A stretch of DNA of 64,000 nt, taken from Methanobrevibacter sp. (lineage in GTDB: Archaea; Methanobacteriota; Methanobacteria; Methanobacteriales; Methanobacteriaceae). The translations under genes and the position numbers were made by a program. Numbering within the stretch: position 1 is the first letter of the stretch; the number at the start of each line of letters is the position of its first letter. Shown in pieces: positions 51,944 through 62,086 of the stretch. The notes beneath the pieces were generated by a model. The model worked only from the letters and a program-made list of their open reading frames with translations, made no database searches and was not told where the DNA came from. The DNA is taken from positions 1 through 64,000 of the forward strand of contig NZ_JAFYHP010000026.1 in the NCBI RefSeq assembly GCF_017539065.1, in the 5' to 3' direction.

Positions 51944-53836
51944 TCACCTACCTGCCTCTAGAGCACCATATTTACAGACCTGTATACAAACGTTACATCC
52001 GTCACATTGTGCCTTGTCGATTGTGATTTTTCCATTGACCTTTGAAATTGCAGGACAAGCCAATTCATTTACACATTTATCGCAATAATTACAGTTGCCT
52101 TCAACAAAATCAACTGGAGGTTTTTTAGCCAAACCTTTGATTAAAGTACATGGAGCTTTTGATATAATTACTGCGGTGTCGTCTCTTTGGAAAGCTTCCT
52201 TATAAGTTTTTACAACTTGATCCAAGTTAAACGGATTGATTACGCGCACATAATCGCATCCGCAGGCAAGTGCCAGTTTACGGATTGACACTTCAGGAGC
52301 TTCGTCGCCCATTCCATCAATAGGAATTCCGGGGTTAGGTTGGCCCCCAGTCATTGCGGTGATTCTATTGTCCAAAACTGTCAAAACAAAATTATGTTTA
52401 TTGTGGACTGCATTGATTAATGGTGAAACACCACTGTGGAAAAATGTAGAATCTCCAATGAAGCTTGCTACCTTCTGGTCTGTTGAAACTGAAAATCCGC
52501 AGCCGTCCCCTACACTTGAACCCATTGATAACAGGTAATCAGCGGCATTGTATGGCGGATTGATTCCTAATGTATAACATCCTATATCGGATGCAAAAAT
52601 TACATCTTCAGGTTTCAAGCCCAATTCGCCAATTGCAAGATTAATTCCATAATACATCGCCCTGTGAGGACATCCTGCACATAATACCGGAGCACGGGAA
52701 GGCAAATCCTCTTCCAGTTTGTTCAAGCTTGATGAATAACTGATTTCATCGTCGTTCTTAAAGTTGAATGTTTTATCCAAACCCTCTGCAACAACATCTG
52801 AGTTGAATTCATGGTACAATGGGAATGTGCCATCTAATTTACCATGTACAGTTACATTTAACTTTTCAGCACCAATAGCCGCCAAAGTATCTCTTTCAAT
52901 AATAGGGTCAACCTCTTCAACAATGAATACCTCATCAACATCCTTTAAGAATTCACAAACTTTTTTGCTTGGGAATGGATATGAAAATCCAAGTTTTAAA
53001 ATGTTAATGTCTAAATTGTTGAATTTGCAAACATCATAAGCATAATTATAAGCGCTGCTTGAAGCAATTAAAGCATATTTTTTATTATCAGATAAATTCA
53101 TTTCTTTATTGAATTCACTTTTATTAGTTACTTCTTCAAGTTTATGTACTTTATCCCATAATCTAATATGCATATCCCCTGCAAATGCTGGAACTGGAAC
53201 ATATTTTGACGGGTCTTTATTAAAGTGACCTCTCTTCCAGTGGTTATCATTATTTGATGAGTTATCTTTAACATCACCAAATTCAACTACTCCCCTCATA
53301 TGAGACACACGAGTTGTGGTTCTGACAATGACAGGTAAACCAAATTGTTCAGATAAATCAAATGCATATTTAACCATGTCTTTTACTTCCTGACAATTTG
53401 ATGGTTCCAAAATAGGCACATTTGCTAATCTTGCATAGTTACGTGTATCCTGTTCATTTTGAGATGAAAAGAGAGATGGATCATCTGCAGATAAAATTAC
53501 CATTCCACCTGTTACCCCGGAGTATGCAGTAGTCATAAATGAATCCGCGGCAACATTCATACCCACATGCTTCATAAATGTAAATGACCTTAAACCTGAA
53601 GCAGCCGCAGTAGCTGCAACTTCCATAGCAACTTTTTCATTAGTGGAAAATTCAAAGTAAATATTAGCATCTTTAGCCAATACTGATAATACATTACCAA
53701 TTTCTGATGAAGGAGTTCCTGGATATGTAGCTGCAATAGAAACACCTGCTTCTATTACTCCTCTTACAGCAGCTTCATTACCTAGTAAAAATTGTTTTTC
53801 ACCAGACACTCCTGTGACTAATTCTTTTAAATTCAT
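51944..53836 (-). CDS. iorA: indolepyruvate:ferredoxin oxidoreductase subunit alpha
   Basis: 630 aa. Thiamine-diphosphate enzyme: the opening LLGNEAAVRGVIEAGVSIA, TYPGTPSSEIG, a GDSTFFHSGV TPP-binding motif near residue 466, and C-terminal CNYCDKCVNELACPA plus CDGCNVCIQVCKYGAL ferredoxin clusters. It decarboxylates indole- or phenylpyruvate to acyl-CoA, or works in reverse to make aromatic amino acids from aryl acetates. Divergent from tfrB across an AT-rich promoter region. Confidence 0.95.
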   Translation of the reverse strand: MNLKELVTGVSGEKQFLLGNEAAVRGVIEAGVSIAATYPGTPSSEIGNVLSVLAKDANIYFEFSTNEKVAMEVAATAAASGLRSFTFMKHVGMNVAADSFMTTAYSGVTGGMVILSADDPSLFSSQNEQDTRNYARLANVPILEPSNCQEVKDMVKYAFDLSEQFGLPVIVRTTTRVSHMRGVVEFGDVKDNSSNNDNHWKRGHFNKDPSKYVPVPAFAGDMHIRLWDKVHKLEEVTNKSEFNKEMNLSDNKKYALIASSSAYNYAYDVCKFNNLDINILKLGFSYPFPSKKVCEFLKDVDEVFIVEEVDPIIERDTLAAIGAEKLNVTVHGKLDGTFPLYHEFNSDVVAEGLDKTFNFKNDDEISYSSSLNKLEEDLPSRAPVLCAGCPHRAMYYGINLAIGELGLKPEDVIFASDIGCYTLGINPPYNAADYLLSMGSSVGDGCGFSVSTDQKVASFIGDSTFFHSGVSPLINAVHNKHNFVLTVLDNRITAMTGGQPNPGIPIDGMGDEAPEVSIRKLALACGCDYVRVINPFNLDQVVKTYKEAFQRDDTAVIISKAPCTLIKGLAKKPPVDFVEGNCNYCDKCVNELACPAISKVNGKITIDKAQCDGCNVCIQVCKYGALEAGR

Positions 53837-53941
53837 TATTTTTTCCTCAAAATTATGATTTTTACTATATTATTTATAATACTTCAAACTATAAATATTA
53901 TAGTATAATATTTTATTAGCTTATAACATCGGAGGGAAAAG

Positions 53942-55417
53942 ATGATTAAAGTTTATGTTTCTAGATTTAATAGAGAAACTGATACAGAACCACATTTGGA
54001 GTGTTATGAAATAGAAAAAACACCTCACATGAAAGTTCTTGATGCTTTACAAGCTATTAATGAAAAATATGATGCTGATATTAGCTTTAGAAGCTCCTGT
54101 AGAGCAGGCCAATGCGGGTCTTGCGGTATCTTATTTAAAGGAAATGGAGCCCTGGCTTGTCAAAAAGAAATTAAAGATGGAGCAATTATTGAACCTCTTA
54201 AATTTCCAGTTATCAAAGATTTGGTTGTTGACAAATCAAGTATTGAAGCTAAAGTTAAAGATTTGGAATTGTCTCTTCAATGCGACCACAAATGCAATGA
54301 ACTTGACACCAGCATAACTAAAGAAGACTCTCAAGAAACTAAAAAGGTAAGAAGTTGTATAGAATGTTACTCCTGCTATTCAACTTGCCCTGTTGTCAAT
54401 ATTGCAACTGAAGAGTTTGGCGGCCCTTATCTAATGAGATACATTAGAAAATTTGAAAGTGACCCGAGAGATAACTTTGATAGACTTAAAGAAGCACTGG
54501 ATGATGGATTATACAACTGTACCAGTTGCGGCAAATGTTTAGCCGTTTGTCCTAAAAATATTAATACATTTGGAGATGCAATTGAAAAAATGAGAGCAAT
54601 TGCAGTCGCAAATGGCTCCGGACCTCTTCCAGAACATGTCGTGTTTAAAGAAAACATCTTAAAAAATGGAAGGTCCGTTACAACAGACAAAGCTTCATTT
54701 ATCGAAGAAGCGGAGAACGATACCGGTTCAAAAATAGCTTTCTTTACAGGGTGTATGATTGATTATAAATTCCCTGAAATAGGTCACAAATTAGTCAAAA
54801 TTCTTAAAGAAAATGGTATTGATATTGATGTGCCTGAAGGCCAAGTTTGCTGCGGGTCTCCACTTTTAAGAACCGGTCAGACTGACATAGTGCAAGACCT
54901 TGTCGACAAAAACAAAGAGGTCTTTAAAGATTATGATACAGTAATAACAATCTGTTCAGGTTGTGGAGCCACTTTAAAGAATAATCACCCACAATACGGT
55001 TCAAAGTTAAATGTTATGGACATTAGTGAGTTTCTTGTAGATAAACTTGATGCCTCTAAATTAAAAGAAGTGGATATGAAAGTAACTTATCATGACCCAT
55101 GCCACTTAGGAAGAGGCCAAGGAATTAAAGACCAGCCAAGGGAAATCATTGAAATGATTCCTGGCGTTGAACTTGAAGAAATGAAATATCCTTGCCAATG
55201 CTGCGGTGCAGGTGGCGGAATTAAATCAGGCCGACCTGAAATCGCACTAGATTTATCCAAATCAAAAGCTGAAATGATTAAGGATACTGGTGCTGAAGCA
55301 GTAGTGACAATTTGTCCATTCTGTGAGTTGAACTTACAAGATGGTTTAAATTCAATTGGATGTGAAGATGTCAAATCAATGCACATTCTTGAATTATTAG
55401 ACAAAGCTTATGATTAA
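53942..55417 (+). CDS. tfrB: thiol:fumarate reductase subunit B
   Basis: 491 aa, with GGAGGG upstream. A 2Fe-2S domain (SSCRAGQCGSCGILF, ALAC), two 4Fe-4S motifs (CIECYSCYSTCPV and CTSCGKCLAVCPK), then two CCG domains (GCMIDYKFPEIG, CCGSPLLR; HDPCHLGRGQGIKDQPR, CCGAGGGIKSGR). This fusion is TfrB of methanogens: it oxidises coenzyme M and B thiols to the heterodisulfide while TfrA reduces fumarate. TfrA is not in the window. Confidence 0.95.
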   Translation: MIKVYVSRFNRETDTEPHLECYEIEKTPHMKVLDALQAINEKYDADISFRSSCRAGQCGSCGILFKGNGALACQKEIKDGAIIEPLKFPVIKDLVVDKSSIEAKVKDLELSLQCDHKCNELDTSITKEDSQETKKVRSCIECYSCYSTCPVVNIATEEFGGPYLMRYIRKFESDPRDNFDRLKEALDDGLYNCTSCGKCLAVCPKNINTFGDAIEKMRAIAVANGSGPLPEHVVFKENILKNGRSVTTDKASFIEEAENDTGSKIAFFTGCMIDYKFPEIGHKLVKILKENGIDIDVPEGQVCCGSPLLRTGQTDIVQDLVDKNKEVFKDYDTVITICSGCGATLKNNHPQYGSKLNVMDISEFLVDKLDASKLKEVDMKVTYHDPCHLGRGQGIKDQPREIIEMIPGVELEEMKYPCQCCGAGGGIKSGRPEIALDLSKSKAEMIKDTGAEAVVTICPFCELNLQDGLNSIGCEDVKSMHILELLDKAYD

Positions 55418-55423
55418 ATTAAA

Positions 55424-56338
55424 TTGGAGTTGATTGAAATAGGGGATGCAGCTGTAAGTGAAGAAAAAGTAGTTGAAACAACTGCTATGGCTTCAACTGA
55501 AAATAAAGAAGAAAGCAAATCCGAGAAAAAGTCAACTTCCACTAAAAAAGCTATATCAACAAAGCAAGCAAGAGGCACAGGTAAAGTAAAACTTCTTCGT
55601 GAAAAGGAAGATGAAGAAATAAGCCTCTTTAAAGAAAATATTTATATTGTATTTGTAGAGTGTGAAACTCCTGGAAATGTGGGTTTCCTTGCAAGAACAA
55701 TGGCAAACTTTGGATTAAAAAACCTCGTGTTAATTAATCCAACAACATTAACAAATGAAGCTTATTATCAAGCTACACATGGAAAATATATTGTAGAAAA
55801 TGCTAAAATCTACCCGACATTAGCTGATTTCTACCAATCCCAAAGGATTGATTTCAAAGTTGCTTCGACCGGAATGGCTGGCGGCAGTTATAATCTATCA
55901 AGAATTCCGATTAAACCTGAAGAACTGGGCAAATCAATCAATGTAGAAAATAAAACGGCGATTCTGTTTGGAAGGGAAGGCGATGGATTATCCAATAAGG
56001 AAATTGGAGATTGTGATATTTGCGTATCAATACCAACTGACCCGACTTATCCAATAATGAATATTTCCCATGCGGCTGCAATAATATTTTATGAATTATT
56101 TAAAAACAAGCATGAATTTGGAGTTGAAGGCCTTTCAGAAAGTAGTCCTCTAGAAAAAGAATATTTGCAAAAAGATATGGATTATTTAATTGATTGTCTT
56201 GACATTCCAGAACATAAAAAGAGAAATGGTAAAAAAACATTTAATAATATCATTTCACGGGCATTCATTACAGGCCGTGAAGCACATACTTTAAAAGGCA
56301 TTTTAAGAAGATTAAAAAATAAAATTGGTGAACAATGA
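55424..56338 (+). CDS. TrmH/SpoU-family RNA methyltransferase with charged N-terminal extension
   Basis: 304 aa as annotated from a TTG at 55424; an ATG at 55487 is another possible start, and neither has a clear site. Residues 1-60 are Lys/Glu/Ser/Thr-rich and disordered. The SPOUT domain follows: ECETPGNVGFLARTMANFGLKNLVLINP, ILFGREGDGLSNKE and ISIPTDPTYPIMNISHAAAI, the knot motifs of 2'-O-methyltransferases of the TrmJ type. The stop overlaps the next gene by 4 bases. Confidence 0.85.
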   Translation: MELIEIGDAAVSEEKVVETTAMASTENKEESKSEKKSTSTKKAISTKQARGTGKVKLLREKEDEEISLFKENIYIVFVECETPGNVGFLARTMANFGLKNLVLINPTTLTNEAYYQATHGKYIVENAKIYPTLADFYQSQRIDFKVASTGMAGGSYNLSRIPIKPEELGKSINVENKTAILFGREGDGLSNKEIGDCDICVSIPTDPTYPIMNISHAAAIIFYELFKNKHEFGVEGLSESSPLEKEYLQKDMDYLIDCLDIPEHKKRNGKKTFNNIISRAFITGREAHTLKGILRRLKNKIGEQ

Positions 56339-57165
56339 AAAAAATTAGTTTCGCAGACATCAGCATCTCCGTCCTTAAATATATCTTTAATTGGAGGTTC
56401 TGGATAGCGGAAATTACAAAAAAATCAAAGATTTACAAAAAAATCGTCGACAAATTACTCTTTGAAGATGATGAAATCATTGTTATTCCAAATACAATAA
56501 GCGTTAATAAAAAAATCGAATCGGAAGGATCCGAATTCCTGCCGACCGAAATCATTAAAGAGGTTATCAAACGCAGTAATGATATTGTTATTATGGATTC
56601 ATGCCTTTGCAGAACATCTAACCAATGCAAAGATTATCCTCATGATATAGGATGTATCTTTTTAGGGCCTACAACAAGAAAAATCCCAAAAAATATAGGT
56701 CATAAGGCAACTGTTGAGGAAGCTTTAAACCAAGTTGATATGGCGGATGCCGCTGGTTTAAGCCATATTATTGGAAGAAATAAAATTGATACCGTTTGGA
56801 TGAATGTTAGGCCTGGAAAAGGACTTTTAACCATTTGTCATTGTTGCCCATGCTGTTGCTTGTGGAAAGTTTATCCGAATTTAGATAAGGATATAAGTAA
56901 TAAATTAGAAAAACTTGATGGCGTTAGTGTAAAACTTCATGAGGACAACTGCAGACTATGTGAAAAATGTTTAGACGATGTTTGTATGTTCCAAGCCATC
57001 AGTTTAAAAGATAATAAAATTACAATTGATAACGATACTTGTAAAGGCTGTGGCCTTTGCGTGAATACATGTAAATTCGATGCTATTACAATTGACTACA
57101 GTAATGAAACTATTGATAATGTGGTCAACAGACTCGATGATTTAATTGAAATTAAAGAGTTATAA
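56335..57165 (+). CDS. cysteine-rich 4Fe-4S protein, unknown
   Basis: 276 aa. An N-terminal helical and beta part of about 175 residues with a CLCRTSNQC piece, then HCCPCCCLW (five cysteines within seven residues), and two C-terminal ferredoxin clusters, CRLCEKCLDDVC and CKGCGLCVNTCK. The last cluster set is a typical 2x4Fe-4S electron carrier. Overlaps the methyltransferase gene by 4 bases. Partner unknown. Confidence 0.75.
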   Translation: MKKISFADISISVLKYIFNWRFWIAEITKKSKIYKKIVDKLLFEDDEIIVIPNTISVNKKIESEGSEFLPTEIIKEVIKRSNDIVIMDSCLCRTSNQCKDYPHDIGCIFLGPTTRKIPKNIGHKATVEEALNQVDMADAAGLSHIIGRNKIDTVWMNVRPGKGLLTICHCCPCCCLWKVYPNLDKDISNKLEKLDGVSVKLHEDNCRLCEKCLDDVCMFQAISLKDNKITIDNDTCKGCGLCVNTCKFDAITIDYSNETIDNVVNRLDDLIEIKEL

Positions 57166-57184
57166 AACTTATTTGTGTGAAAAT

Positions 57185-57772
57185 ATGGCAATTTTAAGTG
57201 ATAAAACTATAAAAGAATATTTAAAAGAAGGGAAAATAGGTTTTGAACCCCTTCAAGATGAAAAACAAATCCAACCCTCTTCTATTGATATGAGATTAGG
57301 GGACGAGTTCAAAGTATTTAAAGTGATTAGAGAACCTTATATTGATCCTAAAGATGAAGATGACCTTGCATCATATATGGAATCAATGACTGTAAAAGAA
57401 GGCGAAGCATTTATAATCCACCCAAATGAATTTGCCCTAGCCACTACTTTAGAGTATGTCAAATTACCTGACGATTTAGTTGCTAGAGTAGAAGGCCGTT
57501 CCAGTATGGGCAGATTAGGTGTTACAATGCATGTTACAGCAGGTTTCATTGACCCAGGTTTTGAAGGGAAGATCACTTTAGAGATATCAAACATCGGCGC
57601 AATGCCGGTTGCTTTGTATCCTGGTCAAAGAGTTTGTCAAATTGTTTTTGAAACTATGACAACCCCTTCTGAATTGCCTTATGGACACCCAGATAGAAAT
57701 AGTAAATATATGGGTCAGACCCGCCCGGAAAGTAGTAGAGTAAAACTAGACTATGAATTAAAAAGAGATTAG
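57185..57772 (+). CDS. dcd: dCTP deaminase
   Basis: 195 aa from the ATG at 57185; a frame open upstream overlaps the Fe-S gene. DUTPase-like trimer fold: QPSSIDMRLGDEFKVF, then VARVEGRSSMGRLGVTMHVTAGFIDPGFEGKITLE holds the catalytic and nucleotide-binding residues. It deaminates dCTP toward dUTP or directly to dUMP, as in methanogen homologues. Follows the Fe-S gene by 19 bases and is followed by glyS after 12. Confidence 0.92.
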   Translation: MAILSDKTIKEYLKEGKIGFEPLQDEKQIQPSSIDMRLGDEFKVFKVIREPYIDPKDEDDLASYMESMTVKEGEAFIIHPNEFALATTLEYVKLPDDLVARVEGRSSMGRLGVTMHVTAGFIDPGFEGKITLEISNIGAMPVALYPGQRVCQIVFETMTTPSELPYGHPDRNSKYMGQTRPESSRVKLDYELKRD

Positions 57773-57784
57773 GAGTTAATACTT

Positions 57785-59479
57785 ATGAATCATGATAAAA
57801 TGAATAATATTAGTGCAAAAAGAGGATTTTTATGGCCGTCTTTTGAGATTTACTCAGGAGTATCAGGTTTTACCGATTATGGACCGCTTGGAGCAAGCCT
57901 CAAAAATAATATCATGCAAAAATGGAGAAAACAGTACGTTTCAGGTGAAGGATTTTATGAAATCGAAGGACCTACCGTAATGCCCAAAGAAGTCCTTAAA
58001 GCATCAGGGCACGTTGATAATTTTACCGACCCAATGTGCAAATGTGAACAATGTGGAGAAGTATTTAGAGCAGACCACATTATTGAAGATGTAATCGGTG
58101 AAGATGTGGAAAGTTTAGAAAATGAAGAACTTGACCAAATCGTAATCGACAATAATATTGTCTGTCCAGAATGCGGAGGCAAATTATCAAACATTTGGAA
58201 TTATAACTTAATGTTTAAAACCGAAATCGGTGCTAAAGGTGATAAAGTAGGTTACATGAGGCCTGAAACTGCACAAGGAATTTTCATTTTATTCAAACGT
58301 TTAGAAAGATTTTTCAGAGGAAAATTGCCATTTGGAGCCGTACAACTTGGAAAAGCCTATCGTAACGAAATTTCACCTAGGCAAGGAGTAATCAGGCTCA
58401 GAGAATTCACACAAGCCGAAGCTGAAATCTTTTTAAATCCAAAAGATAAAACCCACCCTAAATTTTCACAAATCGAAGATGTAGTTTTACGCTTAAATTC
58501 ACAAGAAGTTCAAGAAAAAGATTTAGAGCCTTTAGAAATAACCGCTCGTGAAGCATTAGATAAAGGCATTGTAGCTAATGAAATGTTAATTTACCAATTG
58601 TATTTAGCCCGTAAATTCCTTACAGAAATTGGAATTCCGGAAGATGTTTTAAGATTTAGACAACACCTGGCAGGAGAAATGGCCCATTATGCCCTTGACT
58701 GTTGGGATGTTGAAGTTTTAACAGACAAATACGGTTGGGTTGAAATAATCGGAATTGCTGATAGAGGAGATTATGATTTAAGTTCACATACAAAATTCAG
58801 TAATGAAGAATTAAATGTATTTGTTGAGTATGATGAACCTAAAAAAGTTCAAAAAACTATTGTAAAACCTAACTTATCCAAATTTGGACCAATCTTTAAA
58901 GGCGATTCCCCTAAAGTAAAACAGGCAATTGAAGATGCTGATATTGAAGATATTAAAGAAGCTCTTGAAAAAGAAGGCAAATTCACTGTAGAATTAGATA
59001 AAGTTTATGAAATAACTGAAGATTTGCTTATCTTTGAAGATATTGAAGAAGACATAACCGGTGAGAAAATAGTTCCCCATGTCATTGAACCATCATTCGG
59101 TATTGATCGTATAACTTACTCCGTTTTATTACATTCATTTACCGAAACTGAAGAAAAAGACTACTTTAAATTTGATAAATCAGTTGCTCCAGTTCAACTC
59201 GGAATATTCCCTCTTGTTAACAAAGAAGGACCACGTGAAATAGCTCAAGAATTAACAGAAACCTTAAGAATGGCTGGTTTTACTGTTGAATATGATGCCA
59301 CTGGAACCATTGGTAAAAGGTATGCAAGAGCAGATGAAATTGGGGTGCCCCTTGCTGTAACAGTTGACTTTGACAGTTTAGAAGACAATCAAGTAACTGT
59401 AAGAGACAGAGACACCGAAGAACAAGAAAGAATACCAATTGCCGATTTAAAAGACTACTTGGAAAATTATTATAAATGA
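57785..59479 (+). CDS. glyS: glycyl-tRNA synthetase, archaeal/eukaryotic type
   Basis: 564 aa. Class II synthetase of the alpha2 type: an opening GFLWPSFEIYSGVSGFTDYGP (motif 1 region), CKCEQCGEVFRADH and CPECGG cysteine pairs, GYMRPETAQGIFILFKRL (motif 2), and EPSFGIDRI (motif 3), then an anticodon-binding domain. It attaches glycine to tRNA-Gly. Last gene of the run starting with tfrB or the methyltransferase; convergent with the regulator at 59489. Confidence 0.96.
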   Translation: MNHDKMNNISAKRGFLWPSFEIYSGVSGFTDYGPLGASLKNNIMQKWRKQYVSGEGFYEIEGPTVMPKEVLKASGHVDNFTDPMCKCEQCGEVFRADHIIEDVIGEDVESLENEELDQIVIDNNIVCPECGGKLSNIWNYNLMFKTEIGAKGDKVGYMRPETAQGIFILFKRLERFFRGKLPFGAVQLGKAYRNEISPRQGVIRLREFTQAEAEIFLNPKDKTHPKFSQIEDVVLRLNSQEVQEKDLEPLEITAREALDKGIVANEMLIYQLYLARKFLTEIGIPEDVLRFRQHLAGEMAHYALDCWDVEVLTDKYGWVEIIGIADRGDYDLSSHTKFSNEELNVFVEYDEPKKVQKTIVKPNLSKFGPIFKGDSPKVKQAIEDADIEDIKEALEKEGKFTVELDKVYEITEDLLIFEDIEEDITGEKIVPHVIEPSFGIDRITYSVLLHSFTETEEKDYFKFDKSVAPVQLGIFPLVNKEGPREIAQELTETLRMAGFTVEYDATGTIGKRYARADEIGVPLAVTVDFDSLEDNQVTVRDRDTEEQERIPIADLKDYLENYYK

Positions 59480-59488
59480 GTTTAAAAC

Positions 59489-60256
59489 TCATTTATTCTT
59501 TTTTTTAAAATATAAAAACAGATTGTTGGCCCATTTTAGAGAGTCCCTGCTATTTGAAATTAATAATCTATTTTGATCGAAAAAAGCATTTTTCCTAAAA
59601 AGGCCAAAAAGCATTATCTCATTTGTAACAATTAACAGGAAATTGTTTTCCCCATTAAATAAAGATAAATTTTTGACTTTTGAGTTTTTTTCATAAGCAT
59701 CAAAAACAGACCCTGAAACCTTAATTTCAACAAATTTCTCTTGTGAAATTAAATCATTTAATCTAGAGCTAATATTCTCATGATAAATTGGCAGTATGCA
59801 ACGTACACTATTGGCCTTAGCTAAAGTATCATCAATGAAATTAAATGTTTTATCAATATCGACACAATCCGATTCCAATAATTTTGATTCCCCAAGTAAG
59901 TACATCTCTTCAACTGATTTTTTAGGAATCCCCTCAATTGCATGGTCTTCAATAATATTAAAAATCTCCTCTAACAAGTTTACTGTTACAGAAAACTCTA
60001 AAATGTTTTTCACTTGTAATTTTAGTAAATTAACTAAAAAATATTTATTTGATTTTCGATATACCATCTTTTTTAATTCCAAGCCATGCAATACTCCGGA
60101 TATAGAGCTATAACCTAATTTTGTATTTATAGATAACTCTTTCATATTGCTGGGTTTCTCATATAGTGCTTTTAATACTTTTAATCTAATTAATGAATTA
60201 GATACGAATTTTACATCGTCAGAAATTGTATTGTAACTATTTAAATATTCATTCAA
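59489..60256 (-). CDS. winged-helix regulator with DUF1724 domain (FilR1-type)
   Basis: 255 aa. An N-terminal winged helix (LKVLKALYEKPSNMKELSINTKLGYSSISGVLHGLELKKMVYR, about 27-69) and a C-terminal sensor of about 130 residues matching DUF1724, the FilR1 methanogenesis-regulator domain. Probably an AMP/metabolite-responsive repressor. A 10-bp direct repeat with 21-bp period lies in its promoter. Confidence 0.8.
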   Translation of the reverse strand: MNEYLNSYNTISDDVKFVSNSLIRLKVLKALYEKPSNMKELSINTKLGYSSISGVLHGLELKKMVYRKSNKYFLVNLLKLQVKNILEFSVTVNLLEEIFNIIEDHAIEGIPKKSVEEMYLLGESKLLESDCVDIDKTFNFIDDTLAKANSVRCILPIYHENISSRLNDLISQEKFVEIKVSGSVFDAYEKNSKVKNLSLFNGENNFLLIVTNEIMLFGLFRKNAFFDQNRLLISNSRDSLKWANNLFLYFKKKNK

Positions 60257-60272
60257 AATACCACAACCTTAG

Positions 60273-60303
60273 TATTACTTAAATTAATATTTTTATTACT
60301 TAA
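60273..60303. promoter_or_regulatory. TATTACTTAA direct repeat, 21-bp period
   Basis: TATTACTTAA at 60273-60282 and 60294-60303, two helical turns apart, within 50 bases upstream of the FilR1-type gene's start. Same-face spacing fits a dimer of the regulator itself or another protein. AT-rich, so chance is possible. Confidence 0.35.
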
Positions 60304-60403
60304 GATATAAAAGCTCCCAAACTACACAGATGTGCAAAATCACACATTAAAATTAGACATTATTATAAAATATGAAAAACAGATTTAGTGACTAGTGGTA
60401 AAA

Positions 60404-61159
60404 ATGATTGATACACATATGCACGCAGATGCTAGAAGTGGCGAAGACTTCAGAGAAATGTATTTGGCAGGTATTGAAACAGCAGTGACTTGCAGTTATT
60501 ACCCCTATAAGATACCTCATGAAATGATTCTGTTAAACCATTTAAATAGAATATTGGAATTTGATACTAAAAGAGCTAAAGAACATGGGCTTGATTTGAA
60601 AGTAGCTTTAGGAATTCATCCAACCAATTCAAATGTTAATCCAGAAACAATCTTTGAAAATTTATATAAATGGATAGAGTCCGACCAAATTGTAGCCATT
60701 GGCGAAATCGGTCTTGAAGATTTAACCGACAATGAGATAACTATTTTTAAACAACAACTGGACATTGCTAGTGAAACAAATTCCAAAGTGATTATTCATA
60801 CACCCAGAAAAAACAAAAGGGAAGTCTTGAATGTTATTTTGGATATTCTTCCACAGCATATTGATGAAAATCAGGCCGTTATTGACCATATTAATCCTCA
60901 AGTTGTTGGCGATGCAATCAATACCGAGTGCATGTTAGGTTTAACAGTGCAGCCACAAAAAATGGATAAATTTGAAGCAATATCAATTTTAGATGAGTAT
61001 GGCTTTGAAAAATTCTTATTAAATTCAGATATCAGTAACAAAGCATCTGATCCGCTTTCTGTTCCAAAAACCGTTGATGAATTAATCAGACAAGGCTATA
61101 AAAAAAGTGAAATCGAAAAAGTAGCTAGTGAAAATGCTCAAAAATTCTTTAAAATTTAG
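60404..61159 (+). CDS. TatD-family metal-dependent hydrolase
   Basis: 251 aa from the ATG at 60404 (a GTG nine bases upstream also possible). IDTHMHADARSG opens the metal site, with ALGIHPTNSN, GEIGLED, VIIHTPRK and LLNSDIS following the TatD/amidohydrolase order. It may act as a DNase or on another phosphodiester; in archaea the role is unknown. The transporter gene starts 5 bases after its stop. Confidence 0.8.
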   Translation: MIDTHMHADARSGEDFREMYLAGIETAVTCSYYPYKIPHEMILLNHLNRILEFDTKRAKEHGLDLKVALGIHPTNSNVNPETIFENLYKWIESDQIVAIGEIGLEDLTDNEITIFKQQLDIASETNSKVIIHTPRKNKREVLNVILDILPQHIDENQAVIDHINPQVVGDAINTECMLGLTVQPQKMDKFEAISILDEYGFEKFLLNSDISNKASDPLSVPKTVDELIRQGYKKSEIEKVASENAQKFFKI

Positions 61160-61164
61160 ATAAC

Positions 61165-62067
61165 ATGGATATAATTAAAAAGCTGCCAATACCTCTTTCG
61201 GGACTAATTCTTGCATTGTTATCTCTTGGAAATCTGCTGCAGGATATTCATCCATGCCTCAGATATGCTTTTGGAGCAATAGGTGCAATATTTATTATTT
61301 TAATGATTCTGAAAGTGGTTTTATATCCTCAAGACATTAAGAATGACTTTAAAAATCCCATCATTGTTAGCAGTTCCGGTACTTTTTCAATGAGTTTGAT
61401 GCTTTTATCTACATATCTTGTATCAATTACGCCAAGTATTGCATATACCATATGGATAATTGGAGTAGTCCTTCATATTTTGCTAGTAATTTATTTTACT
61501 TTTAATTTTATTATTCGTGAATTTGATATTTCGACAGTTTATCCTAGCTACTGGATAGTCTTTGTCGGAATTACAATGGCATCCATTACAGGACACTTTC
61601 ATGGACTTCAGGAAATCGACTTTATTTTCTTCATACTAGGATTTATCGGAATGCTGGCTTCAACACCATTAGTATTATACCGAGAATTCATCTATAAGGA
61701 AATCCCGAAAATGAACAAACCATTGACCTGCATTTTTACAGCTTTATTTAGCATACTGATTTTCGGGTATTTGAATTCGGCTCAAAACATCTCAAATGAA
61801 TTCGTTATCGGAATGTATGTAATTGCATGTGCATTTTACATATTTTCATTCTACAAATTAATAAGTTTTAGAAACCTTGATTTTTACCCAAGCTTTTCAG
61901 CATTCACATTCCCATTCGTAATCAGCGCTCTTGCAACAAAAGGAGTGGCTAGCATGGTCTGGAAAAATAACTTTTTAAATAGCTTATTAATTATAGAAAC
62001 AGTAATAGCAACAATTTTAGTAGTTTATGTGCTGTTAAGATACGTCAAATTCTTAAAAAATAGTTGA
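61165..62067 (+). CDS. TDT-family (tellurite/dicarboxylate) transporter
   Basis: 300 aa with about ten helices. PIPLSGLILALLSLGNLLQDI at the start and the general TehA/Mae1 layout identify the SLAC1/TDT family, which moves anions such as C4-dicarboxylates, sulfite or tellurite. It follows the TatD gene by 5 bases. Substrate unknown. Confidence 0.78.
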   Translation: MDIIKKLPIPLSGLILALLSLGNLLQDIHPCLRYAFGAIGAIFIILMILKVVLYPQDIKNDFKNPIIVSSSGTFSMSLMLLSTYLVSITPSIAYTIWIIGVVLHILLVIYFTFNFIIREFDISTVYPSYWIVFVGITMASITGHFHGLQEIDFIFFILGFIGMLASTPLVLYREFIYKEIPKMNKPLTCIFTALFSILIFGYLNSAQNISNEFVIGMYVIACAFYIFSFYKLISFRNLDFYPSFSAFTFPFVISALATKGVASMVWKNNFLNSLLIIETVIATILVVYVLLRYVKFLKNS

Positions 62068-62086
62068 AAAGTAGAAATTAATCTAC

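Noticed and set aside
53896-53910. TATTATA-G-TATAATA palindrome between iorA and tfrB
   Set aside because: It is only A/T plus one G and lies where two divergent TATA boxes are expected, so it is likely core promoter sequence.
60330-60347. TGTGCAAAATCACACA near the TatD promoter, resembling the modA palindrome
   Set aside because: Spacing differs (6 instead of 10 between TGTG and CACA) and the arms are only 4 bp.
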